Source: an uncultured Acetatifactor sp. | Lineage (GTDB): Bacteria > Bacillota > Clostridia > Lachnospirales > Lachnospiraceae | Assembly: GCA_944384205.1 (NCBI GenBank) | Contig: CALWSL010000002.1 | Location: 124,001-188,000 of the forward strand | Direction of reading: 5' to 3' | Length of the DNA: 64,000 nt | In this document: positions 1 through 8,805 of the stretch, in pieces | Position numbering within the stretch: position 1 is the stretch's first letter | Layout: the number at the start of each line of letters is the position of its first letter | Translations under genes and position numbers: made by a program | Notes under the pieces: model-generated | Database searches by the model: none | Told to the model about the DNA's origin: nothing | What the model saw: only the letters and a program-made list of their open reading frames with translations

Positions 1-472
1 CATTGATATTGCAAAACCCCGCTTCCACCGCAAGGCGGTAGGTTTCCAGAAACTCCTGCCAGCTATGGATTCTGCCCAGACCTTTCAGTTCTTCATCATT
101 TGCGGACTGCAGACCGATACTTAATCTGTTTACGCCCGCAGCAAAATACCGGTACAGTTTTTCTCCGTCCACGGTTCCGGGATTTACCTCTATGGAAATC
201 TCTGCTTTCTCCGACACCGAAAAGCATTGATACACCGTTTCAAGCAGCCGTTCTATCCACAGGGCATTCACCACAGAGGGGGTTCCCCCTCCGATAAAAA
301 CCGTGTCCACAAGATATTCCCGATACGTTTCCGCCCTTCCGCGTATTTCCTGTAATAATGCCTCCATATAAGCATCCTTGGTTTCCTCAGCCGCAGGTGC
401 GGACAAAAAATCGCAGTAAAGGCATTTCCTTACGCAGAACGGTATATGAAAATATAATTCCAGCTTTTTCAT
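1..472 (-). CDS. hemW: HemW-like radical SAM protein, 3' part outside window
   Basis: N-terminal 157 codons of a HemW/HemN-like radical SAM protein, a heme-trafficking relative of oxygen-independent coproporphyrinogen III oxidase. The start ATG is at 472. The product begins MKKLELYFHIPFC and carries the radical SAM cysteine motif CVRKCLYC near residue 14, which binds the 4Fe-4S cluster and S-adenosylmethionine. A GGGTPS motif follows near residue 63 and a later segment reads IEVNPGT. The gene runs off the left edge, so the C-terminal HemN domain is not visible. It starts 12 nt after the lepA stop, so the two are probably co-transcribed. HemW and true coproporphyrinogen dehydrogenase cannot be told apart from this part, but position beside lepA favours HemW. 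Confidence 0.9.
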   Translation of the reverse strand, partial: MKKLELYFHIPFCVRKCLYCDFLSAPAAEETKDAYMEALLQEIRGRAETYREYLVDTVFIGGGTPSVVNALWIERLLETVYQCFSVSEKAEISIEVNPGTVDGEKLYRYFAAGVNRLSIGLQSANDEELKGLGRIHSWQEFLETYRLAVEAGFCNIN

Positions 473-484
473 CTCTTATCTCAT

Positions 485-2302
485 TTATTTTTTATCATCC
501 AGCTTCAAGACGCTCATAAACGCCTTCTGGGGGATTTCCACGCTGCCTATCTGACGCATACGCTTCTTTCCCTCCTTCTGCTTCTCCAACAGCTTCTTCT
601 TACGGGTAATATCGCCGCCGTAACACTTGGCAAGCACATCCTTGCGCATCGCCTTTACGGTCTCACGGGCAATAATCTTGCCGCCCACAGCCGCCTGAAT
701 GGGAATCTCGAATAAGTGTCTCGGAATCTCCTCCTTTAATTTTTCGCACATCTTACGTCCTCTCTCATATGCGGAATCTGCATGTACGATAAAGGACAGG
801 GCGTCCACTTCCTCCCGGTTAATCAGAATATCCAGCTTCACAAGGCTCGCCTGCTCATAACCCTTGATATCATAGTCAAAGGATGCGTAGCCTCTGGAAC
901 GGGATTTCAGCGCGTCAAAAAAATCATAAATAATTTCGTTTAAGGGCAGCTCATATTTTAACAGCGCGCGGGTTCCTTCGATATATTCCATCCCTAAGTA
1001 ACGTCCGCGTCTTTCCTGACAAAGCTCCATAATGGGACCGATATATTCCGATGTCACCATAATTTCAGCGCTGACGATAGGCTCCTCCATATATTCAATC
1101 TCGGAAGGGTCGGGCAGATTGGAGGGATTGGTCAGCTCAATCACTTCACCGTTGGTCTTGTGCACCTTATAGACAACGCCCGGCGCCGTGGTTACCAAAT
1201 CCAGATTGTATTCCCGCTCAAGCCGCTCCTGAATAATTTCCAGATGCAGCAGCCCCAAAAAGCCGCAGCGGAAACCGAATCCTAATGCAATGGAAGTTTC
1301 CGGCTCATAATGCAGGGAGGCGTCGTTTAACTGCAATTTCTCCAGCGCATCGCGAAGGTCGGGGTATTTTGCACCATCCGCGGGATACAGCCCGCAGTAA
1401 ACCATGGATTGTACCTTCTTGTACCCGGGGAGGGCTTCCGCACAGGGATTGTTATCATCCGTCACCGTGTCTCCCACTGCGGTATCCTTCACATTTTTAA
1501 TGGAAGCGGTAATATAGCCTACCATTCCGGCGCTCAGCTCCTCACAGGGAATGAACTGACCGGCGCCGAAATACCCCACCTCTACTACATCCGCCTTCGC
1601 TCCGGTTGCCATCATGCGAATCGTGGTGCCTTTTTTTACGGTTCCTTCCATAATACGGCAGAAAATAATAACCCCCTTATAAGAATCGTACAGGGAATCA
1701 AAAATCAATGCCTGCAGGGGATTGTCGGGATTGCCCTTGGGGGCAGGAATCTTTTTTACAATCTGCTCTAATACCTCATCGATTCCGATACCGTTCTTGG
1801 CTGAAATCAACGGCGCATCCTGCGCCTCAATACCGATGACATCCTCAATCTCCTCAATAACTCTCTGCGGATCCGCGCTGGGTAAATCTATCTTGTTGAT
1901 AACGGGAAACACATCCAAATCATGGTCAAGCGCCAGATAAACATTGGCAAGGGTCTGCGCTTCGATTCCCTGCGCCGCATCGACAACAAGAATCGCGCCG
2001 TCACAGGCAGCAAGGGAACGACTCACCTCATAATTAAAATCCACATGTCCCGGCGTATCAATCAGATTAAAGATGTACTCTTCCCCATCCTTTGCATGGT
2101 ATACTGTCCGCACCGCCTGCGCCTTGATGGTGATGCCCCTTTCTCTCTCCAAATCCATATTGTCCAGAACCTGCGCCTGCATCTCTCTGCTTGTCAGCAG
2201 TCCCGTCTTTTCGATAATTCTGTCTGCAAGGGTTGATTTTCCATGGTCTATATGGGCAACAATACAAAAATTCCGGATTTTACTTTGTTCAACGGACGAC
2301 AT
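485..2302 (-). CDS. lepA: Elongation factor 4 (LepA)
   Basis: 605-residue translational GTPase, the usual LepA length. LepA (EF-4) binds ribosomes and is linked to back-translocation or to initiation and biogenesis. G1 is AHIDHGKST (residues 16-24), G3 DTPGHVDF (82-89) and G4 NKID (136-139). The C-terminal LepA-specific region ends in a basic stretch ([18 protein letters not shown]). The start ATG at 2302 is preceded by AGAGAGG. The gene lies downstream of gpr-spoIIP and just upstream of hemW, the usual order in spore-forming Bacillota. Confidence 0.97.
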   Translation of the reverse strand: MSSVEQSKIRNFCIVAHIDHGKSTLADRIIEKTGLLTSREMQAQVLDNMDLERERGITIKAQAVRTVYHAKDGEEYIFNLIDTPGHVDFNYEVSRSLAACDGAILVVDAAQGIEAQTLANVYLALDHDLDVFPVINKIDLPSADPQRVIEEIEDVIGIEAQDAPLISAKNGIGIDEVLEQIVKKIPAPKGNPDNPLQALIFDSLYDSYKGVIIFCRIMEGTVKKGTTIRMMATGAKADVVEVGYFGAGQFIPCEELSAGMVGYITASIKNVKDTAVGDTVTDDNNPCAEALPGYKKVQSMVYCGLYPADGAKYPDLRDALEKLQLNDASLHYEPETSIALGFGFRCGFLGLLHLEIIQERLEREYNLDLVTTAPGVVYKVHKTNGEVIELTNPSNLPDPSEIEYMEEPIVSAEIMVTSEYIGPIMELCQERRGRYLGMEYIEGTRALLKYELPLNEIIYDFFDALKSRSRGYASFDYDIKGYEQASLVKLDILINREEVDALSFIVHADSAYERGRKMCEKLKEEIPRHLFEIPIQAAVGGKIIARETVKAMRKDVLAKCYGGDITRKKKLLEKQKEGKKRMRQIGSVEIPQKAFMSVLKLDDKK

Positions 2303-2413
2303 ACGTTTTCCTCTCTATCTGCTTATAATGCGTACTAAAACAGTATGATTGTAGCAGAATTTTCTTGTATTGTCCATGTTTTCTCTCTATGTAGCCGGAA
2401 ACTGCGCTTCTTT

Positions 2414-3698
2414 TTACCCTTCCCCTGACAATACCATATCAATAATATGCGCCAGCGGATCGCAGGCATTCATCGCCTCCTCCACGGTGTTATTCTGCGC
2501 TCCCAGCTCAATCAGGGTAGTCCTCGCACGCAGGTGCATATTGTAGCGATATCCTTTCAGATAAATTTTTCTGGTCAGTCCTGGATAATATTCCGCCGCC
2601 TTTAGCTGCATCTGAAAGGAAAAAGCCAGATTTTCCTCCTGATATTCATTATAAAGATAAGCAATATTTCCCGTTTTCCGCGTCCTGCTCAGTCCGTTAA
2701 AAAACATAAAACGCGCCGTGGGTCTTCCGTCCAGATCCATAACCAGCTTTGTCTCTTCCGGCATGGAATCTCTATGTAAATCTATGATTACCTCTATGGT
2801 GGGATTTTCTGCAAGTACACGCTCAATGTCGGGCAACGAATTGGCATAGGCGTCATCCCTTGTTTCCACATCATATTGTCCCGTATGGTGCAGTACATGA
2901 TATCCGTATTCACTGCGAAGAATTTCACTCAAACGCTCTCCCACCCCTACAATCGTGGTGGATTCATCCCCCGGTACGGAATCCGCAAACCCTTCCTGAG
3001 AGTGCGTATGATAAATCAGGATCTGCGGTCCCTCACTTTCCTTGGAAATCGTCAAATCCTTGCCCAGAAGCTTTGAGACGTCCAGTTGGTCGCTGCCCGC
3101 CATGGTATTGCTGTCTATTGTATAGAAGGTATTTACCAGCGTCTCATAAGTTGACAATGCCTGCAAATCCACTGGATTCTGCAGCTCATGTCTGACGAAA
3201 GGACTATCCTGCTCTATTACTGCCACCTCGTCCATCTGTAATGCAGCTTCATTTTCCGCTTTTAAAAGCTCCTGCAAATCTTCCGCCATCGTTTCCGTTC
3301 CCTCCGTGCTTTCTTCTATATTCCCCTCCGTCTCCTGTGCCTCAGCCAGCAAAATTTCATCCAGAGACAGGTAGTTTTCTCTTTTACTCTCACCGTTTTC
3401 CTTTTCTGCATTCTTCCGGCTATAGCCATACAGAGGAAGTATTTCCGCCATCTGCTGCTCTAATATTTGATTTTTTTCCTGTTGTCCCTGTTGCACAAAA
3501 GAAAACACAGGCACAAACTTCCGAATAACGGAATTTCCAAGCTCCTGTGCCGCACTCTGCTTCATTACATCAGCAAAGGAGGTTTCTGCCGTCTGTAAAT
3601 CTTTTCTGACAGATAAAAATAACAGAAATAAAACAGTAAGTCCTGCCAGATACACAGCAGGGCTGACTGCGCTTTTCTTTCCTTTTACGTTTAAGCAC
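2414..3698 (-). CDS. spoIIP: Stage II sporulation protein P, apparent frameshift near 5' end
   Basis: SpoIIP is the amidase/endopeptidase that, with SpoIID and SpoIIM, thins septal peptidoglycan during forespore engulfment. The long frame (2414-3655, GTG) encodes a membrane anchor (YLAGLTVLFLLFLS), an acidic linker, then the amidase domain with zinc-type residues in IYHTHSQEG (215-222), DLHRD (292-296) and a late IELGAQNN glutamate. That GTG lacks a Shine-Dalgarno. A better start is the GTG at 3698, preceded by AAGGAAGGGGA, reading VLKRKRKEKRSQ, a natural basic N-terminus. The two frames are offset by one base and would join if the CCC at 3660-3662 were CC. This is either a real mutation, a sequencing error or recoding. 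Coordinates span both parts. Confidence 0.85.
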
Positions 3699-3747
3699 TC
3701 CCCTTCCTTCGATGTGGCACATCTTTTTCAATGTCGCGGGTCGTTTA

Positions 3748-3776
3748 AATATATGCCGGACGGCTAAAGGCTATTC
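3748..3776 (-). promoter_or_regulatory. Possible sigma-E promoter of spoIIP
   Basis: Reading the minus strand, a CATATATT box (3748-3755) resembles the sigma-E -10 consensus CATACAHT. A GAATAGC segment lies 14 bp upstream, a partial match to the sigma-E -35. It sits at the gpr stop codon, 50 nt before the proposed spoIIP start. SpoIIP belongs to the sigma-E regulon in Bacillus, which makes this plausible, but the -35 is weak. Confidence 0.35.
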
Positions 3777-4691
3777 CATTCCTTTCTCCAAAGCCATGTT
3801 GATTCCCTCGGAAACGGTAAAACTGACACGCTTGATTACCGCATCAATATCCTTTCCCGTCATATACATATTGTTCAGCTCCGCAAAAGCATGCCTGTGC
3901 TGCCCCATATATTTCATGGTGTCAAATTCCTCATCATCCTGAAGAAGCTTTTCAAGCGCATCTCCTACAATGGTCGCCGCATCCACCACAGTCGGCACCC
4001 CGATTGCAATAACGGGAATGCCGAGACTCTCCCTGGTCAGGGCGTTTCTATGGTTTCCCACGCCGGAACCGGGCTGGATGCCGGTATTGGTAATCTGTAT
4101 CGTGCGATTCAGCCTTCTGGTACTTCTTGCTGCCAGAGCATCCACTACAATTAATACGTCAGGTGTTGTCTCGTGTATCACGCCCTTTATAATTTCAGCA
4201 GTTTCCATGCCTGTCTTTGCCATAACTCCCGGTTCGATACTGCTGATCAGATTCACTTTGCTGCAATTATATGCAGCCTTTCCGTATTCCCGCACCACAT
4301 GCCTTGTAATAAAAAGATTGTCCACCACCTGCGGTCCCAGCGCATCCGCCGTCACCTCGCGGTTGCCCAATCCCACCACCAGAACAGACTGTTCGCTGTC
4401 AGCATTTGGAATCATGGTCAGAAGCTCCTCCGCCAGACAGTCCGATATTTCGCGATGATAACCTTCGTCAGGCTCCAACATGGCAGGCGCTTCCATTGTC
4501 ACATAAGTACCGACAGGTTTTCCCATGATTTTCGCCGCATTTTTCGTATCAATAAATACTTTTGTGACCCGAATGTCATCCTCTTCTCTGTTATATTCCT
4601 CCACTCTCACTCCGCGCAGTTCACTGTCCGCCTCCGTAATACTCTCCCGCGCTTCCAATGCTAAATCTGTTCTGACCTGATAGTTTGTCAT
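3771..4691 (-). CDS. gpr: GPR germination endopeptidase
   Basis: 306-residue spore protease that degrades small acid-soluble spore proteins at germination. The start is the ATG at 4691 with AGGAGG eight bases upstream. An open frame continues to 4787 but has no second ribosome site. The N-terminus MTNYQVRTDLALEARES has the charged propeptide typical of GPR, which is auto-processed in the forespore. Internal segments VVGLGNREVTADALGP and SSIEPGVMAKTGMET match the family core. It is followed by spoIIP, a common arrangement. In Bacillus gpr is transcribed by sigma-F/G; no convincing sigma-G box was found here. Confidence 0.95.
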   Translation of the reverse strand: MTNYQVRTDLALEARESITEADSELRGVRVEEYNREEDDIRVTKVFIDTKNAAKIMGKPVGTYVTMEAPAMLEPDEGYHREISDCLAEELLTMIPNADSEQSVLVVGLGNREVTADALGPQVVDNLFITRHVVREYGKAAYNCSKVNLISSIEPGVMAKTGMETAEIIKGVIHETTPDVLIVVDALAARSTRRLNRTIQITNTGIQPGSGVGNHRNALTRESLGIPVIAIGVPTVVDAATIVGDALEKLLQDDEEFDTMKYMGQHRHAFAELNNMYMTGKDIDAVIKRVSFTVSEGINMALEKGME

Positions 4692-4780
4692 AACATTTTC
4701 CTCCTGCTGACTTATATTAGAAATTCTTCCCCATGGCTGAACTATTACATATTTTTTTGCAAAAAACAGGAAAATATGTA

Positions 4781-4809
4781 TTGACAAACAACCAAATATT
4801 GACTAAACT
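4781..4809 (+). promoter_or_regulatory. Candidate rpsT promoter
   Basis: TTGACA at 4781-4786 is a perfect -35. TAAACT at 4804-4809 is a weak -10, with a 17-bp spacer. A TACAAT also lies at 4809-4814. The site is about 90 bp before the rpsT start. Confidence 0.5.
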
Positions 4810-4900
4810 ACAATCGTATGTTTACGTTAGTCTTCCGTGTCTGGCTAAAGTGAAATATTTTTGAGCAAATAATTTTTGTATACAAATGGAGGTGTACGAC

Positions 4901-5164
4901 TTGGCTAACATTAAATCTGCAAAAAAGAGAATTTTAGTAACCCGCACTAAAACTGAGAGAAATAAAGCTATCAAATCCGGCGTTAAGACAGCTATCAAAA
5001 AAGTATATGCTGCAATCGAATCCGGAAACAAGGATGCTGCTAAAGCAGAGCTTAGCGCTGCTACTAAGACGATTGAGATGGCTGCAACCAAAGGTGTTTA
5101 CCACAAGAACAATGCAGCGAGAAAAGTTTCCCGTATCAGCAAAGCAGTAAACGGAATGGCTTAA
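4901..5164 (+). CDS. rpsT: 30S ribosomal protein S20
   Basis: 87-residue basic protein beginning MANIKSAKKRILVT, the typical S20 N-terminus. S20 is a primary 16S rRNA-binding protein of the small subunit. The start is the TTG at 4901, seven bases after GGAGGT. The upstream in-frame ATG at 4886 lies inside that ribosome site and is not used. A rare start codon is common for rpsT and fits translational autoregulation. It is a single-gene unit, divergent from gpr and ended by its own terminator. Confidence 0.97.
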   Translation: MANIKSAKKRILVTRTKTERNKAIKSGVKTAIKKVYAAIESGNKDAAKAELSAATKTIEMAATKGVYHKNNAARKVSRISKAVNGMA

Positions 5165-5188
5165 TTTTTTAATAATCAGTACTTAACA

Positions 5189-5219
5189 GCACCTGTACCG
5201 TCATGCGGGTGCCTTTTTT
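5189..5219 (+). terminator. rpsT intrinsic terminator
   Basis: Seven-pair stem GCACCTG/CGGGTGC (one G-U) with a 10-nt loop, followed by TTTTTT, 24 nt after the rpsT stop. Confidence 0.85.
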
Positions 5220-5297
5220 ATGCTCAAAAATTCAAACAGCGCCCCCCTTTCCATAATTTGCATGTTTCATCCTGCTTATTTTATTTTATTATATGTC

Positions 5298-5325
5298 TGT
5301 AATAGTTATGTAATATTTCTGTAAT
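5298..5325 (+). promoter_or_regulatory. Triple TGTAAT box, WalR/PhoB-like site
   Basis: Three perfect TGTAAT hexamers at 5298-5303, 5309-5314 and 5320-5325, each separated by exactly 5 bp (11-bp period). This equals the WalR (YycF) binding pattern TGTWAH-N5-TGTWAH, extended by one unit. It ends 27 bp before the start of the secreted CAP-domain gene. A possible promoter (TTGCAT at 5258, TATTTT at 5282) would place the boxes after the start point, suggesting repression. Which regulator binds is inferred. Confidence 0.55.
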
Positions 5326-5352
5326 ATTTGAAACACAAAGAAAGGAGTACTT

Positions 5353-6150
5353 ATGAGAAAAATTACATTATTAACTACTGCAGCTCTTTTATCTCTTACC
5401 TGTATCGGAGGCTCCACGCTATCTGTTGACGCCGCTTCCTTAAGCGAAAAGAATCTTTACAGATATGGAAATAAAGTCATTATCGTTGGCGGAAGTGCCT
5501 GCGATACTGATATTGATTCTGTACTGAATCAGTTTTTACAGAGTTTTCCCTGCCCTCCCGTGCAGACACCGGACGTGGAAATTCCTGATGTGGAAATCCC
5601 TGATGTGGAAATCCCTGATGTAGAAATCCCTGATGCGGAGATTCCCGGCGAGAATACCCCTGACACAGAAGCGCCTGAAGGAAATACACCCGATGCTGAA
5701 CTTCCTGACAACAATATTCCAAGCACACCGGAAACCGAAACTCCCGACACGGAAACTCCTGGTGACAACGAAAACACTTCCTATATTGATCAAGTTGTAA
5801 ATCTTGTCAATATTGAACGTGCCAAGGAAGGTCTTGCACCACTGACCATTGACGTAAATGTGCAGGCTGCAGCTCAGGTTCGTGCCGAGGAAATCGTAAC
5901 CTCCTTCTCCCATACACGTCCCAACGGAAGCAGTTTTTCCACCGCTTTAGCAGAACAGAATGTCTCCTACAGACGTGCCGGTGAGAATATCGCATGGGGG
6001 CAGCGCTCTCCTGAAGAAGTGGTAACCGCCTGGATGAACAGTGAGGGACACCGCGCAAACATCATGAACAGCAATTTCACCAAAATCGGCGTCGGATATT
6101 ACCGGAGCGCCAATGGCGTAAACTACTGGTCACAGCTATTTGTCGGATAA
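5353..6150 (+). CDS. Secreted CAP (SCP/PR1-like) domain protein with Pro-rich repeats
   Basis: 265 residues. An N-terminal signal peptide (about 1-27, ending VDA) leads to a linker of Pro/Asp/Glu/Thr repeats based on PDVEI and PDTE (about 72-135). A C-terminal CAP domain of the YkwD type follows (about 142-264). It has HTRPNG, GENIAWG and MNSEGHRANIMN, which carry the usual CAP His/Glu/His residues. Such proteins are exported in spore-formers; their activity is poorly defined. No sortase motif or membrane anchor is present, so it is probably released or held by the wall through the acidic linker. The ribosome site is AAAGGAG. It is monocistronic, with a terminator shared with convergent malQ. 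Confidence 0.9.
   Translation: MRKITLLTTAALLSLTCIGGSTLSVDAASLSEKNLYRYGNKVIIVGGSACDTDIDSVLNQFLQSFPCPPVQTPDVEIPDVEIPDVEIPDVEIPDAEIPGENTPDTEAPEGNTPDAELPDNNIPSTPETETPDTETPGDNENTSYIDQVVNLVNIERAKEGLAPLTIDVNVQAAAQVRAEEIVTSFSHTRPNGSSFSTALAEQNVSYRRAGENIAWGQRSPEEVVTAWMNSEGHRANIMNSNFTKIGVGYYRSANGVNYWSQLFVG
5569..5643 (+). repeat. 15-bp in-frame minisatellite
   Basis: Five consecutive 15-bp units encoding PDVEI, PDVEI, PDVEI, PDVEI and PDAEI. The middle units are nearly identical, for example CCTGATGTGGAAATC. More degenerate units follow. Copy number can change by slippage without breaking the frame. Confidence 0.95.
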
Positions 6151-6172
6151 CGATATTCCGACTAAGAGCATG

Positions 6173-6216
6173 AAAAAGCCGCGCTGCCGATAAATAGTCT
6201 CGGCAACGCGGTTTTT
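6173..6216. terminator. Bidirectional terminator between CAP gene and malQ
   Basis: Stem CCGCG-C-TGCCGA paired with TCGGCA-A-CGCGG, flanked by AAAAA on the left and TTTTT on the right, so it can serve both convergent genes. Confidence 0.9.
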
Positions 6217-6239
6217 AGTGTTCAAACCACTTATTTCGA

Positions 6240-7733
6240 TTAGGAATTCTGATTCAGTCGTCCATAAATTAGCGCCTTTCTCCTAAGCTTCGCGGCAAGC
6301 TCCTTTGTAAACACTCCCGGAAGCGCTCTCCAACGCCAGTTCGTTCCTACCGTGGATGGGATATTGGTGCGGGCTTCACTTCCCAGACCCAAAATATCCT
6401 GCGCCTGCACAACTGTCAAATCCGCCACGCTTCCCCACAGCGCGCACATCATTCCCCAATTAGGCTCATCCCCCTCTGAAATGCGAAGATATTCTCTTGC
6501 ATAAGCGGTATCCTCCGGATCTGCATTTTCAAACCATCCCATAATCGTATCATTGTCATGCGTTCCAGCATATGCCACACAATTGGGGATATAATTATGG
6601 GGCAGATATTCACTGCCGCTGGCATCCCGGCTGTCAAATGCAAATTCCAATACCTTCATTCCCGGAAAACCGCTGTCCTTTAACAGTTTTCTCACGGAAT
6701 CGGTCAGATATCCCAAGTCCTCCGCAATAATGGATTGTCTTCCGACAGCGCGTTCCACCGCGTTAAACAGCTTCATTCCCGGTCCCTGCTTCCATCTGCC
6801 ATTCTGCGCCGTCTTTTCACCAAACGGAATGGCATAGTAGGTATCAAAACCTCTGAAATGGTCGATACGAAGCATGTCATATATTTTACACTGGTAACGG
6901 ATGCGTTCCACCCACCACGCAAAATCATTTTTTTCCATATAGTCCCAGTCAAACAGAGGATTTCCCCACAATTGACCGTCCGCAGAAAAACCGTCAGGCG
7001 GACATCCCGCTACTTCCTTTGGCTGCTTTTTCTCATCCAACTGAAACAGATCGCTGTGCGCCCATACATCCACACTGTCAAGGGACACGTAAATAGGCAA
7101 ATCACCAATGAGCAAGATGCCCTTTTCGTTGGCATAAGCCTTTAACTTTTCCCACTGTTTAAAGAATAGATACTGAACCGCCTTCCAGAAATTAATATTT
7201 TCTTCCTGCGATTTTACGACTTCCTTCAACGCCTGTTCCTCACGGTTGCGAAGAGGTGCTTTCCATTCGCTCCATGGCGCGCCGTCATGCAGATCCTTCA
7301 ATGCCATAAACAGGGCAAAATCAGGAAGCCATCCTTTGTTTTCCTCACAGAAAGTCGCAAAATCATCGGGCGGCGCAGTCAGAAACTTCTCTGCCGCCTT
7401 TCTGAGCACCGGATATCTTTTCCGGTACATTGCACCATAATTGACGGCATCCGGCTCAGATTCCCAATCTATTGTATCATAATCTTCTTTATCCAAAAGA
7501 CCGCTTTCCGAAAGTTCATCCAAATCTATAAAATACGGATTTCCGGCAAACGTAGAATATGACTGATAGGGAGAGTCGCCGTAACTGGTCGGACAAACCG
7601 GCAAAAGCTGCCAGCATGTCTGCCCGCCCGCCTGCAAAAAATCCACAAATTCATAAGCAGCTTTTCCCATTGTTCCAATTCCATAAGGAGAAGAAAGGGA
7701 AGAAATGTGCATTAATATACCGCTTTTTTTCAA
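6240..7733 (-). CDS. malQ: 4-alpha-glucanotransferase (amylomaltase, GH77)
   Basis: 497 residues, the normal bacterial MalQ length. It is a cytoplasmic enzyme that moves glucan units between maltodextrins. Typical segments are ILMHISSLSSPYGIGT at the N-terminus, RIDHFRG with the catalytic nucleophile Asp, IAEDLG with the acid/base Glu, and AGTHDNDT with the third acid residue. The start chosen is the TTG at 7733, with AGGAG ten bases upstream. The frame stays open to 7793, inside the regulator gene, but without a ribosome site. It is the last gene of the sugar-transport operon, which points to maltodextrin use. Confidence 0.93.
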   Translation of the reverse strand: MKKSGILMHISSLSSPYGIGTMGKAAYEFVDFLQAGGQTCWQLLPVCPTSYGDSPYQSYSTFAGNPYFIDLDELSESGLLDKEDYDTIDWESEPDAVNYGAMYRKRYPVLRKAAEKFLTAPPDDFATFCEENKGWLPDFALFMALKDLHDGAPWSEWKAPLRNREEQALKEVVKSQEENINFWKAVQYLFFKQWEKLKAYANEKGILLIGDLPIYVSLDSVDVWAHSDLFQLDEKKQPKEVAGCPPDGFSADGQLWGNPLFDWDYMEKNDFAWWVERIRYQCKIYDMLRIDHFRGFDTYYAIPFGEKTAQNGRWKQGPGMKLFNAVERAVGRQSIIAEDLGYLTDSVRKLLKDSGFPGMKVLEFAFDSRDASGSEYLPHNYIPNCVAYAGTHDNDTIMGWFENADPEDTAYAREYLRISEGDEPNWGMMCALWGSVADLTVVQAQDILGLGSEARTNIPSTVGTNWRWRALPGVFTKELAAKLRRKALIYGRLNQNS

Positions 7734-7758
7734 AACGCCCACGCTCCTGTCTTTAAAC

Positions 7759-8775
7759 TTATCTGTTCTGCCGCAGCATCTGTGTGCTTTCACCTATAAT
7801 CAGAGAAAAAGGAATCTGTTCCTTCACGGATGTTTCTTTTTCCAAAATACATTGTAACAGAATTTCTACAGATCGTTCTGCGATGCTTGCTCCCGGCTGT
7901 TGTATCGTTGTCAGTCTGGGCACCATATACTGTCCTAATTCAATTCCATCGAAGCCGATGACTGACACATCATCGGGAATGCACAGACCGCTGTCCTTTA
8001 TGGCACGGATTGCCCCCAATGCCGTTACATCCGACATTGCAAATACTGCCGTAATATCCGGCATTTTTTGAAGCAGTACACGCATCGCCTGATAACCGCC
8101 CTCCATTGTAAAATAGGTACCGGCAAACTGCACATCCGCTTCAAAATCAATGTTGTGGTCACGAAATGCACATAGGCATCCTGCATATCTGGCTCTTGCC
8201 GGGTTGGAATGCCTCATCTCGCCTCCAAGGATTCCTATTTTCCGATGTCCAAGCGAAATCAAATGCTCCACCGCTGTCTTTGCGGCGGCAGTATCATCAA
8301 TACTTACACTGGAAAGATTCTCAAACGCAAGTCCCTCTGCCGAATTAGTTACCATGACGCAGGGAACGTCAACCAGGTCAAAACATTCCCTGAAATTCTC
8401 CAGATTGCTTCCCAGAAACAATATTCCCAAAGGCTGACGGTCACGGCATACCTGCAGCGCCTGTTCTACCTCGTGCTCTTCTTCACCGATATAGTAAATC
8501 AGGGAAGCATATCCCTTTGCTTTAATTAACTGCTGCAGCGTCTCTACCAATGCAGCAAACAGCATATTCTTCGTACCTTTTACGATAATTGCAACACCGC
8601 TGTTAGACTGCTGCTTTAAATGCTTTGCGTTATTATTCAGACGGAAGTGGTATTTTTCAACCACCTCCATCACCTTACGGCGTGCTTCCTCTGAAACTCC
8701 GGGTTGATTATTGAGTACACGGGATACTGTTCCCACGGCATATCCGGATTCTCTCGCAATGTCCTTGACTGTCAT
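7759..8775 (-). CDS. LacI/GalR-family transcriptional regulator
   Basis: 338 residues. The N-terminal helix-turn-helix and hinge (1-60) read MTVKDIARESGYAVGTVSRVLNN, with the LacI-type recognition helix. A periplasmic-binding-protein-like effector domain follows (IGHRKIGILGG, VIGFDGIELG). It lies between the malG-like permease and malQ, so it probably controls this operon in response to a maltodextrin. The likely target is the perfect palindrome before the binding-protein gene. MalR is a reasonable guess but the ligand cannot be read from sequence. Confidence 0.92.
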   Translation of the reverse strand: MTVKDIARESGYAVGTVSRVLNNQPGVSEEARRKVMEVVEKYHFRLNNNAKHLKQQSNSGVAIIVKGTKNMLFAALVETLQQLIKAKGYASLIYYIGEEEHEVEQALQVCRDRQPLGILFLGSNLENFRECFDLVDVPCVMVTNSAEGLAFENLSSVSIDDTAAAKTAVEHLISLGHRKIGILGGEMRHSNPARARYAGCLCAFRDHNIDFEADVQFAGTYFTMEGGYQAMRVLLQKMPDITAVFAMSDVTALGAIRAIKDSGLCIPDDVSVIGFDGIELGQYMVPRLTTIQQPGASIAERSVEILLQCILEKETSVKEQIPFSLIIGESTQMLRQNR

Positions 8776-8805
8776 TTAAGTACCGCTCCAATTCTCCTTT
8801 GTATT

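Noticed and set aside
5569..5643. CRISPR array
   Set aside because: The repeats are contiguous 15-bp coding units without spacers.
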